A stretch of 64,000 bases of DNA from Roseovarius sp. ZX-A-9 (GTDB lineage: Bacteria > Pseudomonadota > Alphaproteobacteria > Rhodobacterales > Rhodobacteraceae): positions 1 to 64,000 of the forward strand of contig NZ_JAPWHW010000011.1 of NCBI RefSeq assembly GCF_028369135.1. Direction: 5' to 3'. Under the pieces are notes generated by a model. The model did not search any database. It was not told where the DNA came from and saw only the letters and a list, made by a program, of their open reading frames with translations. Each line of letters opens with the position of its first letter. Within the stretch, counting starts at the first letter, position 1. Made by a program: the position numbers and the translations under genes. Below are positions 8,433-17,167 of this stretch, piece by piece.

Positions 8433-8884
8433 CCCGGTGTTTAGCCAACGCTGCCGGTAGTTTCTGTTTCAGGCTTCGTAACATGAGATGACTGCGGCCA
8501 GGAAGTGACCGCTCTCGTTGGCTTACGGTCGGTTCAGGTGCAGAACTTCTGCGATCTTGCGGCACAGGACGAAGAATGGTTCGCGTTAGGCCTCGCTGTG
8601 GCTTCCGAACATCTCGGTTTGCCGCCTGATCAAATTTTCCTTGATCTCTGTCAGCATTCGCGTGCCATGTGCGCCTGAACAGCGACCAAATACGCGGTGT
8701 TCTCGATCTGCCTGGATGTGGGTGTGATCGATTGGGAGGCACGGAATTTGAGAGCCGCTTGTGACTGTCTGAAAATACTGGTGAGTACTCGGCTTCAAGT
8801 ACTGGGGGACCGAGCAGACTTGCTTATGAGCTGGCGGTTTTCGCGTAGGCGGGCTTTGCGGGGGTGGGCAAGGATTGGTGTCGC
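8433..8884. other. gene-free stretch with possible decayed coding remnant
   Basis: About 450 bp separate the converging TSUP and DevA-like genes. No intact gene with a credible start is visible. On the minus strand one frame carries short protein-like runs (for example FFVLCRKIAEVL) broken by in-frame stops around 8590 and 8525, as in a degraded gene. I could not assign it to a family, and saw no terminal repeats. Confidence 0.35.
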
Positions 8885-9571
8885 CTAGTTGTTCACGTCT
8901 TTGACAACGCGCCCGTCCTCCAGAGTGATAATCCGGTCTGCCATCTCCAATATCCGGGGGTCATGCGTCACCATCACCGTCGTAGTGCCACGGGTCTTGC
9001 CCAATGATTTGAGCATTTCAACCACAGTATGCCCGGACTCCTTGTCCAATGCTGCGGTAGGCTCATCGGCCAGAACGATCTCGGGGTTTGACACCAAGGC
9101 GCGGGCAACGGCAACGCGCTGCTTCTGGCCGCCAGACAGATTTCCGGGGAAATAGTCACGACGGTCCGCGAGGCCAAGAAGGTCAAGCATGTGGTGGCTG
9201 GCCTGGCGCTGTTTTACGGCGTTTCCCTTGCCATGTACTTCGAGACCCATCAGGACGTTCTGGGTGGCGGTCAGGCTTTCGTGCAGGTTATGGGCCTGAA
9301 AGATGAAGCCTAACCTTCGACGCAAGCCCACTAGTTCCGCCTCAGTCGCGCCGTTCAATTCATGATCCAGCAGACGGACGTTTCCCTCCTGAATTTCGCG
9401 CAGCGCCCCGATCAGGGTCAGGAGCGTGGTTTTACCAGATCCCGATGGCCCCATCAGGATGGTCAGGCTGCCTTTGGCGATCGACACATTGATATCGAAT
9501 ATCGCCTGCTTGCGCGCTTCGCCTGATCCAAAGAAGTGGTTGAGGCCGTGTATTTCGACGGGCTCTGTCAT
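8885..9571 (-). CDS. ABC exporter ATPase, DevA/LolD-like
   Basis: A 228-residue ATPase with Walker A GPSGSGKT (about residues 41-48), signature LSGGQKQRV, Walker B IVLADEPTAALD and the H-loop THD. It is the energy subunit of a MacB/Dev-type exporter with the two upstream genes. The ATG at 9571 overlaps the permease stop as TGATG; an earlier in-frame ATG would lie well inside the permease gene. Last gene of the three-gene minus-strand operon. Confidence 0.92.
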   Translation of the reverse strand: MTEPVEIHGLNHFFGSGEARKQAIFDINVSIAKGSLTILMGPSGSGKTTLLTLIGALREIQEGNVRLLDHELNGATEAELVGLRRRLGFIFQAHNLHESLTATQNVLMGLEVHGKGNAVKQRQASHHMLDLLGLADRRDYFPGNLSGGQKQRVAVARALVSNPEIVLADEPTAALDKESGHTVVEMLKSLGKTRGTTTVMVTHDPRILEMADRIITLEDGRVVKDVNN

Positions 9572-10746
9572 CAAAACAGGTCCGCGGGATCGGCACTGGC
9601 CAGTCGACGTGTTGCAATGGCCCCTGACAGCGCGCACGCGGCCAGCGTGCCGAGAAAGACGTAAATGGCACGGCTGGCTACCATTGTGATTGGCAAGCTC
9701 GTTACTGCCACCAAGCCCGCGTAAAGCCCCATTGAGACGATAAATCCCGGAATGAACCCGAAGATAGCCAACACGATCGCCTCTTCAAAAACTATGCCCA
9801 GAAAAAACGGATGACCATAGCCCATGGCCTTGAACGTTGCATACTCACGCAGGTGGTCCGCCACGTCGGTAGAAAGTACCTGATAGACGATGACGAGGCC
9901 GACGAGGATCCCCATGAACACGCCAAAGCCAAAGATGATGCCCGTCGGGCGCTCGGAAGACATGAAGGCGAGGTCAGCGTCTCGCGCCTCTTGGATGGTC
10001 AGGACCCGGACGCTTGCGGCGGGCAGGACGGCGCGCAAGCGCTCGGCCACAGTGTCACCAGATACACCATCGTCGATCCGAAGAAGGATGTGATCGGGCG
10101 CGCCGCTGTCTCGTGAAGAAAAGAACCGCAGGAACGTCTGATCGGAGGTCACCAACATGCCGTCCGCCAGAAAACCACCGCCGACATTCATGGTGCCGAT
10201 GGCGGTCAGGGTTCCGCCGTTAGCCTCGAAGGAAAACGGGGTTCCGGCGGACAGTCCCTCGATCACAGAGGCTGGCATGCCACGCGTGCCTTCATCAAGA
10301 AGCACCGTGTTTTCGATGGTTAATTGTTCCAGATATGGCGCGATAGCGGAGGCGACGAAGTGCCGCTTGGTTGTGTTCATGCCGAACGTCAACAGTGATA
10401 CCGACGTCCCGTCGTCGAGCGTAAAGGGCAGGTTATTGATGTAAAGCGGTGTGGCGTCCGCGACACCCGCTACACCAAGCGCCTCAAACATATGCACGCG
10501 GGCGATATGCTCGCTATCGGTCAGGGTGTTGCCCTCTTGTGAGGATATAATGATATCGGCGTTGAGCAATGCGTAGGGGGCCACAGTGGAGCCGTTCAAC
10601 GCGCCCATGATCCCTAATTGCATAAAGACGAGCAAATTGGCGAAGGCAACGCCAGAGACGGCGGCGAACAGTCGGCCCTTGTTGTGCGAAAGTTGCAGCC
10701 AGCCGATAGGCAGGCGACCAAAGAGAAGGGTCAGCAGCCTGCTCAT
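9571..10746 (-). CDS. ABC exporter permease, DevC-like (FtsX/MacB fold)
   Basis: A 391-residue inner-membrane permease. One membrane segment near residues 20-45 precedes a roughly 200-residue extracytoplasmic domain, and three C-terminal membrane segments follow (about 270-385), the FtsX/DevC arrangement. Its start overlaps the adaptor stop (ATGA). DevC proteins work with DevA and DevB to move glycolipids or other substrates through the envelope; the substrate here is unknown. Confidence 0.9.
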   Translation of the reverse strand: MSRLLTLLFGRLPIGWLQLSHNKGRLFAAVSGVAFANLLVFMQLGIMGALNGSTVAPYALLNADIIISSQEGNTLTDSEHIARVHMFEALGVAGVADATPLYINNLPFTLDDGTSVSLLTFGMNTTKRHFVASAIAPYLEQLTIENTVLLDEGTRGMPASVIEGLSAGTPFSFEANGGTLTAIGTMNVGGGFLADGMLVTSDQTFLRFFSSRDSGAPDHILLRIDDGVSGDTVAERLRAVLPAASVRVLTIQEARDADLAFMSSERPTGIIFGFGVFMGILVGLVIVYQVLSTDVADHLREYATFKAMGYGHPFFLGIVFEEAIVLAIFGFIPGFIVSMGLYAGLVAVTSLPITMVASRAIYVFLGTLAACALSGAIATRRLASADPADLF

Positions 10747-11999
10747 TCGGTGCGCCCTGCATCGATCCGAACCACAGCTTCGAGATTGGTAAAGCTGCGG
10801 GCTAGCTCCGACGAGACCGCATCCAAAACGATGATAACATCGACAACGCGCGCATCGGTGTTGCTGGCTGGATCATCCGAGGTGATGGACTGCCGACCGA
10901 TCTTCAACCCGATGGCGGATACGACGCCTGACAGGGGCTGTGACAGAGCCTCGGCCGTCACCGTCACCGGATCACCGATGGTCACCCGCCCGATCATTGT
11001 TTGATAGACTTCGGCCTCCACAGTCATCTGCGATGTATCGCCCAGGTCTATGATTCCGCTGCTTCCTGGGCGCTCGCCGGAGCGGACCTTGATATCCAGC
11101 ACAGTCCCGCGATCGGGCGCGCGCACATAGGCGCTCTCCAGATCCTGTTTGGCGCGCGCGAGGTCAGCGCGTGCGGCCTCCAGATTGGCCTCTGCTACCG
11201 CGATGTCGGCTTGAACGGTCTCTGATCCGGTTGCGTAGCGCGAAAGCGTGGCCTGGGCACGTTCCACATCTCGTTCCGCTTGGGTTGCTGTCGCTATGGT
11301 CTGATCGAACTGTGCGCGCGTTGTCACACCGCGTTCGAAAAGGGACGTCATCCGTGCGAGATCAGCCTGTGCCACTTTTGCTGCGGCCTCGGCGCGCTCT
11401 AAGGAGGCTTGCGCCTCCGCCAGACTGGCGCGGTTCGATGCTCGCGTCTGGGCCAGTGTCGCTTCGCGGACGCGCAGGTTGGCGCTTGCCGAAATGACGG
11501 CGCTTTGCAATTGGGGGAGGTTGTCCAGGACGGCCAAGATGTCATTTGCGTCAACCTCGTCGCCCTCCACAACTCTGATTTCTGCGATACGGGCATCACC
11601 CGCCCCGGACGGCGTGGCTACGCTGATGATGTCGCCCAATGGGATTATTCGCCCCAAGGCCACCACATCGCCTTCGCTGACAACGGCGACCTGTTCTTGC
11701 GAAATCACCTGCTGAATCGCGACCGCAATAGGGGTCTGCGTTCCAGCGCCCGGCTCCAGACCTGTGGCATTAAAAAAAGCACGCAGGCCGGGTGGTTGAA
11801 AGTACATGCCGATCACGCCGCCGGTAAACAGGGTAAGCATCAACAAGGGTATCAAAAGCAGGGGGCGCCATCCCCTTGGGTGCGACGCAATTTCCCGGGA
11901 CACCGTTGCAAGCCCATTATCCTCCAGCGGAAGAGTTGGTTTCTTTTCGTTGGCATCAGGGGGCATGGTAGGTCTTTCGTGTTGGGTATTTCCTGTCAC
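10743..11999 (-). CDS. HlyD/DevB-type periplasmic adaptor protein
   Basis: A 418-residue membrane-fusion protein with one N-terminal membrane segment (about residues 44-66), a split lipoyl region and a long coiled-coil hairpin (about 160-270, rich in Ala, Glu and Arg), then a beta-barrel domain. The likely start is GTG at 11999 with AGGAACGAG just upstream; an in-frame ATG at 11966 has a poorer ribosome site. First gene of the DevBCA operon. About 130 bp upstream lies an FNR-like box (12127-12140) with a TATTTA hexamer 22 bp from it in this direction, so oxygen control is possible. Confidence 0.88.
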   Translation of the reverse strand: MTGNTQHERPTMPPDANEKKPTLPLEDNGLATVSREIASHPRGWRPLLLIPLLMLTLFTGGVIGMYFQPPGLRAFFNATGLEPGAGTQTPIAVAIQQVISQEQVAVVSEGDVVALGRIIPLGDIISVATPSGAGDARIAEIRVVEGDEVDANDILAVLDNLPQLQSAVISASANLRVREATLAQTRASNRASLAEAQASLERAEAAAKVAQADLARMTSLFERGVTTRAQFDQTIATATQAERDVERAQATLSRYATGSETVQADIAVAEANLEAARADLARAKQDLESAYVRAPDRGTVLDIKVRSGERPGSSGIIDLGDTSQMTVEAEVYQTMIGRVTIGDPVTVTAEALSQPLSGVVSAIGLKIGRQSITSDDPASNTDARVVDVIIVLDAVSSELARSFTNLEAVVRIDAGRTE

Positions 12000-12126
12000 A
12001 GTCTCGTTCCTGATTTCACCATAAAGGTCTCAGGGATGAAGCGGAATGGCGCGTATTCCTGTTCTGTTGCCTTCGGCCAGATGAAAGCCAGTTAGCCGTA
12101 AATACCAGCGAATGTTCTTGTGCGAA

Positions 12127-12140
12127 TTGCGTTAGGTCAA
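12127..12140. promoter_or_regulatory. FNR-like box (degenerate left half), possibly bidirectional
   Basis: TTGCG-TTAG-GTCAA matches the FNR/Dnr pattern TTGAT-N4-ATCAA in the outer bases. A -10-like TATGTT begins 22 bp downstream at 12162-12167, the same geometry as the stronger boxes in this window, and precedes the small coiled-coil gene at 12204. On the other strand TATTTA (12099-12104) lies 22 bp away towards the DevB gene. Weaker than the other three boxes. Confidence 0.45.
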
Positions 12141-12203
12141 TTTGGTTTCGCGGCGTTATGTTATGTTGGCCCCAGAATCCGCACCATCGCAGGGGAAACC
12201 ACA

Positions 12204-12461
12204 ATGACAACAGCAGATCTGAAAGCCAGACTGGACCAACTCGCCCAGCATCTGCAAAGGGCAGAAGCGAAACTGAAGCGGCAGGATATCTTTTCTGCAG
12301 ATCACAAGATCAAAGCTTTGGAACTTCAGGAACGTTACGAGGCCTTGTCACGCAAAGTGCACGCAGAAATCGCAGAGGCCGAAGCACACGGGCATCATGT
12401 CAGTGATCTGGAGCGATCGGTTCGCGAATGGCTGGACAGCCTGGAAATGGACATGGATTGA
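12204..12461 (+). CDS. small coiled-coil protein, unknown function
   Basis: An 85-residue soluble, highly charged protein, almost entirely heptad-like helix (ADLKARLDQLAQHLQRAEAK onward). No family is recognised with confidence. The ATG at 12204 follows AGGGGA. It is 57 bp upstream of the CbpA-like gene and downstream of the degenerate FNR box, so it is probably the first gene of a small chaperone operon. Confidence 0.75.
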   Translation: MTTADLKARLDQLAQHLQRAEAKLKRQDIFSADHKIKALELQERYEALSRKVHAEIAEAEAHGHHVSDLERSVREWLDSLEMDMD

Positions 12462-12518
12462 GCAGGCCCGCCGCAATCCAGACTTACGCCAGGGTGATGC
12501 AAGAAGATCGGTAGAGCT

Positions 12519-13478
12519 ATGGAATACAAGGACTATTATCAGGTCTTGGGCGTCGAGCGAGACGCTACACAAGATGAAATCAAACGCGCCTACCGCAAGC
12601 TGGTGCGCAAGTATCATCCCGATGTGAACGCCGGCCCTGATGCCGCCGAGTCCGAGCAGAAATTCAAGGACGTTGGCGAAGCCTACGAGGTGCTGCAGGA
12701 CCCCGAAAAGCGGGCGGCCTATGATCAGCTGGGGGCAAACTGGAAAGAGGGCCAGGCGTTCCGGCCGCCGCCTGACTGGGATGAAGGGTTCGAGTTCTCT
12801 GGTGGCGGGTATACCGAGGCCGATCCCAGCGATTTCGGCGCGTTTTTCGATGAATTGTTCTCGCGGCGGGGCGGTGCACGCCGGGGCGCGCGTTCCGAAC
12901 ACCAGTTCAGTGCGCCGGGGCAGGATCATCACGCCAAGATCGTGATTGACCTGCGCGAGGCCTATGAAGGTGGAACGCGGGATTTCACCCTGCGCGCGCC
13001 CGAGCTTGATCCTTCCGGGCATGTGGTGATGCGTGAACGCTCGATCCGGGTGGCGATCCCCAAGGGCGTGAAAGAGGGCCAGCAAATTCGCCTTGCGGGC
13101 AAGGGCGCACCGGGGATTGGTCAGGGCAAGGCCGGTGATCTCTATCTGGAAGTGGCCATAAAGGACGATCCCGTCTACCGAGTCGAAGGCAGGGACGTCT
13201 ACATGGACCTGCCCATTTCCCCGTGGGAAGCGGCGCTCGGGGCGCGGATCAGTGCCAAAACGCCTAGCGGCGAAGTGGAGCTGACCATCCCGAAACATGC
13301 TCAATCCGGCAAGAAGCTGCGGCTTAAAGGGCGCGGGATTCCGGGTAAACGCGCGGGCGATCTTTATGCAGTGCTCAAGATCGTCGTTCCGCCAACGGAA
13401 TCCGAAAAGGCCAAGGAGCTTTACAAACAGATGGCCGCCGAGATGGATTTTGATCCGCGCGCAAGACTGGGAGTTTAA
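12519..13478 (+). CDS. cbpA: DnaJ-family co-chaperone, CbpA-like
   Basis: A 319-residue J-domain protein. The J domain (about residues 3-70) has the HPD motif in KYHPDVN; a Gly/Phe-rich linker and a DnaJ C-terminal substrate-binding domain follow (about 130-315). The cysteine-rich zinc region of true DnaJ is absent, which is the CbpA arrangement. It would stimulate DnaK and bind misfolded protein or curved DNA. The CbpM-like modulator begins 3 bp after its stop, supporting the assignment. Confidence 0.9.
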   Translation: MEYKDYYQVLGVERDATQDEIKRAYRKLVRKYHPDVNAGPDAAESEQKFKDVGEAYEVLQDPEKRAAYDQLGANWKEGQAFRPPPDWDEGFEFSGGGYTEADPSDFGAFFDELFSRRGGARRGARSEHQFSAPGQDHHAKIVIDLREAYEGGTRDFTLRAPELDPSGHVVMRERSIRVAIPKGVKEGQQIRLAGKGAPGIGQGKAGDLYLEVAIKDDPVYRVEGRDVYMDLPISPWEAALGARISAKTPSGEVELTIPKHAQSGKKLRLKGRGIPGKRAGDLYAVLKIVVPPTESEKAKELYKQMAAEMDFDPRARLGV

Positions 13479-13481
13479 AGC

Positions 13482-13826
13482 ATGACACATTCAGACGAAT
13501 TGGTGCCGATGAGCGAAGTTTTGGGTCCGCTTTCCTTGGTGGACCTGTGCCGTATCTGCGGTTTGCCCGCGAACTGGGTCATCGAACTGGTTGATGAAGG
13601 CATTCTGGAACCAATCGGCGAGAGCAAACCCGTGCTGCGATTTGAAAGTACGAGCATCACGGTTGTGCGAAAGGTGCAGCGTCTTCAGACGGATCTTGGG
13701 TTGAATATTCCCGGCGTCGCGATGGTTCTGGCGCTTGCGGACGAGAATGCAAGGCTCAAGCGGCGATTGCAGCTTTTGGAAAATGAGCCGTGCTACGCGA
13801 TCCGGATGCCTGGCCCAGATGACTAG
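13482..13826 (+). CDS. CbpM-like modulator of CbpA
   Basis: A 114-residue protein with an N-terminal MerR-like helix-turn-helix region (LVDLCRICGLPANWVIELVD) and a C-terminal helix. In enterobacteria CbpM binds the J domain of CbpA and inhibits it. Its position immediately after the CbpA-like gene is the main support, together with length and the MerR-like fold. Confidence 0.82.
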   Translation: MTHSDELVPMSEVLGPLSLVDLCRICGLPANWVIELVDEGILEPIGESKPVLRFESTSITVVRKVQRLQTDLGLNIPGVAMVLALADENARLKRRLQLLENEPCYAIRMPGPDD

Positions 13827-13844
13827 GCACAGCGCGTTCACAGG

Positions 13845-13858
13845 TTGACGTGTATCAA
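13845..13858 (+). promoter_or_regulatory. FNR box upstream of the stress-protein gene
   Basis: TTGAC-GTGT-ATCAA fits the FNR/FnrL consensus with one change. A -10-like TACTAT follows at 13880-13885 after 21 bp, as expected for an activator bound near -41.5. The gene at 13912 begins about 54 bp after the box. Induction at low oxygen is inferred. Confidence 0.7.
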
Positions 13859-13911
13859 TGCGTGAATGCCTGACGCGGATACTATGTCAGGCAAACCCAG
13901 CGAGGCAAACC

Positions 13912-14487
13912 ATGACCACCGAAATCAAACCGCACCATACGACCTATATCAACGTTCCAGAAGCTGTCGGCGTGTTCGACAGTTTCGAGGCGCTTCAAGC
14001 GGCCATCTACGACCTGCGCATGTCAGGATTCAGCCGCGCTGATATCTCTTTGCTCGGCAGCAAGGACGCGATGAAGGAAAAGCTTGGCTCTGCCTACTGG
14101 CAGGCGGCCGATCTGGAAGACAATCCTGATGCGCCTCGCGCGGCGTTTGTCTCTGAAGAAGCCGTCGGGGAACTTGAAGGGGCGATCGCAGGTGGATTCT
14201 TTTTCCTGGGATCTTATATCGCCATGGCGGCGATGCTGACCCCTGTGAGTACGTTGGCGGCCTCGATCGCGGCCATTGCCATTGGCGGCGGGCCTGCTGC
14301 AGTCATCGGTGCTTTGCTGGCGCGTCGCGCGGGCCAACATCACAAGGACTACTACGCCGATCAGATCCAACAGGGCGGAATTCTCCTTTGGGTCCGAACC
14401 GTAGACAAGGATCGCGAAGATCTCGCGGTCAAGATCCTGAAAGGTCATTCAGGGCGGGATGTGCATGTGCATGGCTGGAGCGAATGA
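13912..14487 (+). CDS. stress-associated membrane protein, YflT/general-stress-protein-like
   Basis: A 191-residue protein: an N-terminal domain (about residues 15-60, VFDSFEALQAAIYDLRMSGF) like the YflT/GspM stress-protein domain, then a Gly/Ala-rich double membrane segment (about 90-145), then a soluble tail. The ATG at 13912 with a CGAGG site is preferred over a start at 13858, which would overlap the FNR box. Biochemical role unknown; context suggests oxygen-limitation stress. Confidence 0.7.
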   Translation: MTTEIKPHHTTYINVPEAVGVFDSFEALQAAIYDLRMSGFSRADISLLGSKDAMKEKLGSAYWQAADLEDNPDAPRAAFVSEEAVGELEGAIAGGFFFLGSYIAMAAMLTPVSTLAASIAAIAIGGGPAAVIGALLARRAGQHHKDYYADQIQQGGILLWVRTVDKDREDLAVKILKGHSGRDVHVHGWSE

Positions 14488-14542
14488 ACCCGGCCCCCGT
14501 CGAAACTGACCAGATAACATTCAAACCTTGATTGGAAAGCCA

Positions 14543-15025
14543 ATGAAACAGACGACCAAAACACTCGAAAACCTGCAGACGGCGGTGTCAATGGAACTGG
14601 CGGCAGTGAAGCAATATCTGCTGCACATCCTGACGGTCGAAGACTGGGGACTGGACAAGCTTGCGGTCAAGATGCGTGCTGAAATGCTCGAAGAGCTTGG
14701 CCATGCAGAGGCATACTCCCGCCGTATGGTGTTTCTGGGCGGAAGCCCCGTCCTGAAAGCAGCCAAGGTGCCCTCTGCCGCGAAATCCCTGAAAGAAATG
14801 TTCGAGGCTGACCTGGTTGATGAAAAAGACGCCATCAACTTTTACACAAGCGCTGCGCGCGATGCCGATGAGGCGCGCGATATCGGAACGCGGGATCTGT
14901 TCGAGCGCACGGCGCTGGACGAAGAGGGGCATATGTCTTGGCTTGAGTTGCAGTTGTCGCTTCTGGAGCGGATGGGAGAGCCTGCATTTATCGCCATGCA
15001 CGTAAACCAGCCGGGTGGCGAGTAA
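14543..15025 (+). CDS. bacterioferritin/ferritin-like di-iron protein
   Basis: A 160-residue four-helix protein with two ferritin-like metal-binding blocks: Glu in VSMELAAVKQY and EELGHAE in the first half, and EEGHMSWLE in the second. The length suits a bacterioferritin-type cage or small ferritin-like oxidase. The ATG at 14543 was chosen over an upstream TTG at 14528. Iron storage or peroxide protection is inferred; it sits in the FNR-box island between a stress protein and FtsH. Confidence 0.82.
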   Translation: MKQTTKTLENLQTAVSMELAAVKQYLLHILTVEDWGLDKLAVKMRAEMLEELGHAEAYSRRMVFLGGSPVLKAAKVPSAAKSLKEMFEADLVDEKDAINFYTSAARDADEARDIGTRDLFERTALDEEGHMSWLELQLSLLERMGEPAFIAMHVNQPGGE

Positions 15026-15180
15026 AGATGGGCCTGACTGACAAGGGTTTGCAGAGATGATCGGCAGCCCCACGTCAGTTGGTGGCCTAGAGGCGCTACT
15101 TGCCCATAACGAATTTGCCAGAACCTGACCGAAGCATGCGCCCGGCAACTGCGGGGCACATGCGTTTAACCAACTCATGA

Positions 15181-17046
15181 GTGATGATGATGAACAAGCA
15201 AACGCAGTTCAATTGGACCTTCTGGATCATCGCCGGGGTGGTCTGGTTGGCGCTACAGGTCTGGCTGGGGTATCGCAGTGTTTTGCCACTGCAATACAGT
15301 GAATTCCTCACCTATCTTGAGGACGGCAAGATTGCGGAACTGACGGTTACCGAAAGCAGGATCGAAGGCCAGTTCACGGACCCGGTCGAGGGGAAAGACT
15401 ATTTCGTCGCGAACCGGATCGATCCGGATTTCGCTGCAGAACTGGAAAAGTACGATGTCACCTTCACCGGAGGCTCTGATCAGAACTGGCTGACCAATCT
15501 CATTTCGTGGGTTGCGCCTGTTTTGCTGTTCTTCGGGCTTTGGATGCTTCTGATGCGCCGGATGTCCGGCGGGCAGGGCGGTTTTGGAAGCCTTGTGAAC
15601 ATCGGCAAGTCCAAGGCGAAGGTCTATCTCGAGTCAAAAACAGGCGTCACATTCAAGGATGTCGCTGGCGTCGATGAGGCCAAGGTTGAGCTGCAAGAGA
15701 TTGTGTCGTTCCTTCAGGATAAGGAGAAATATGGGCGTTTGGGCGCGCATATTCCGAAGGGCATTCTTTTGGTTGGCCCCCCCGGAACGGGTAAGACATT
15801 GCTGGCGCGAGCCGTAGCCGGTGAGGCAGGCGTTCCTTTCTTTTCGATTTCCGGGTCCGAGTTCGTGGAGATGTTCGTGGGTGTTGGTGCCGCGCGGGTG
15901 CGCGATCTGTTCGAGCAGGCCCGAAAAGCAGCCCCTTGCATCATCTTCATTGACGAATTGGACGCGCTGGGCCGTGCCCGTTCCGCTGTGTCGGGATACG
16001 GCGGTGGGGACGAAAAAGAGCAGACCTTGAACCAGCTCCTGTCGGAACTGGATGGATTTGATCCCCGGGTGGGTATCGTTTTGCTGGCGGCAACAAACAG
16101 GCCTGAAATACTGGATGCCGCGTTGCTGCGTGCTGGCAGGTTTGACCGACAGATCGTCGTGGACCGACCCGAGCGCGAGGGCAGGGCAGCTATTTTGAAG
16201 GTACACGCAAAGCGTGTCGCCCTTTCGGACGATGTGGATCTGGATCAGGTCGCGGCGATCACGCCCGGCTTTACCGGGGCTGATCTTGCCAATCTGGTAA
16301 ATGAGGCTGCGATTTTCGCGACGCGCCGGGATGGTGATGCTGTGACAATGGCGGATCTGACGGCGGCCGTTGAACGCATCGTTGCCGGAGTAGAACGCAA
16401 ATCGCGCGTCCTAGGTGAAGCAGAGCGCGCACGTGTTGCGCATCACGAGATGGGCCATGCGCTGGCAGCCGCAAATGTGGCTCACGCCGATCCGGTCCAT
16501 AAGGTCTCGATCATCCCGCGCTCTATCGGCGCGCTTGGATACACGATGCAACGCCCGACAGAAGATCGTTTCTTGATCACCTTTTCTGAACTGAAGGACC
16601 GCATGACAGTTCTCATGGCCGGACGGGCAGCCGAGGACCTGATCTTTGGTGAGATTTCGACAGGAGCGTCGGATGATCTGGCCAAAGCAACGGATATCGC
16701 AAGGGAATGCGTAACGCGGTTCGGAATGGTGAGCGCAGTCGGCCAAGCCGTTCTTGAAGATAGGCCCGGCCAATTCCTGGACCAGAAGGCGCATGGGTTA
16801 AACACAAGGGATTATTCCCAGGAAACCGCCCGTGAAGTTGACCTGGCAGTGCGGAAGCTGATCGAGGAGGCATATGATCATGCCAAGACAATCCTGACGG
16901 CGCATTTGTCGGATCTGAAGACCGGTGCAGCTCTTTTGCTTGATAAGGAAACCATAACTCCCGAGGAGTTCGCGCCGCTTTCGCGCAAGGTAGATGCGAG
17001 CTCAGTTAAGTTGGCCAAAACCGGATCAGACAAGATCACAAGCTAG
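15181..17046 (+). CDS. ftsH: ATP-dependent zinc metalloprotease FtsH (paralogue)
   Basis: About 620 residues. Two N-terminal membrane segments (about residues 12-32 and 105-127) flank a periplasmic domain; the AAA domain has Walker A GPPGTGKT (199-206), Walker [12 protein letters not shown] and the second region of homology ending AGRFDRQ; the protease domain has HEMGH (422-426). FtsH normally reads HEAGH, so the middle residue is unusual but the zinc ligands are intact. It degrades membrane and regulatory proteins. The start is uncertain among GTG 15181 and three following ATG codons. The island location suggests an accessory, not housekeeping, copy. Confidence 0.93.
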   Translation: MMMMNKQTQFNWTFWIIAGVVWLALQVWLGYRSVLPLQYSEFLTYLEDGKIAELTVTESRIEGQFTDPVEGKDYFVANRIDPDFAAELEKYDVTFTGGSDQNWLTNLISWVAPVLLFFGLWMLLMRRMSGGQGGFGSLVNIGKSKAKVYLESKTGVTFKDVAGVDEAKVELQEIVSFLQDKEKYGRLGAHIPKGILLVGPPGTGKTLLARAVAGEAGVPFFSISGSEFVEMFVGVGAARVRDLFEQARKAAPCIIFIDELDALGRARSAVSGYGGGDEKEQTLNQLLSELDGFDPRVGIVLLAATNRPEILDAALLRAGRFDRQIVVDRPEREGRAAILKVHAKRVALSDDVDLDQVAAITPGFTGADLANLVNEAAIFATRRDGDAVTMADLTAAVERIVAGVERKSRVLGEAERARVAHHEMGHALAAANVAHADPVHKVSIIPRSIGALGYTMQRPTEDRFLITFSELKDRMTVLMAGRAAEDLIFGEISTGASDDLAKATDIARECVTRFGMVSAVGQAVLEDRPGQFLDQKAHGLNTRDYSQETAREVDLAVRKLIEEAYDHAKTILTAHLSDLKTGAALLLDKETITPEEFAPLSRKVDASSVKLAKTGSDKITS

Positions 17047-17080
17047 AAAGGGAGGGGGCCGCACGTCCCGGATTGCCGGG

Positions 17081-17099
17081 CACCAATTGTCGGTTGGTG
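17081..17099. terminator. possible bidirectional hairpin between converging ftsH and ackA
   Basis: CACCAA (17081-17086) and TTGGTG (17094-17099) form a short stem in the 121-bp gap between the two converging genes. Stem is short and the downstream T-run is only three bases, so the call is weak. Confidence 0.3.
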
Positions 17100-17167
17100 T
17101 TTGCAGGTATGTAAAAGGGGGCCATTCTCTTTCTGCCTGCGCCGACTCGTCGAAAAGAATTCCCAGC

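Noticed and set aside
15110-15124. Additional FNR box upstream of ftsH
   Set aside because: The best candidate (TTGCC-CATA-ACGAA) misses the conserved CAA half and has no suitable -10 spacing.
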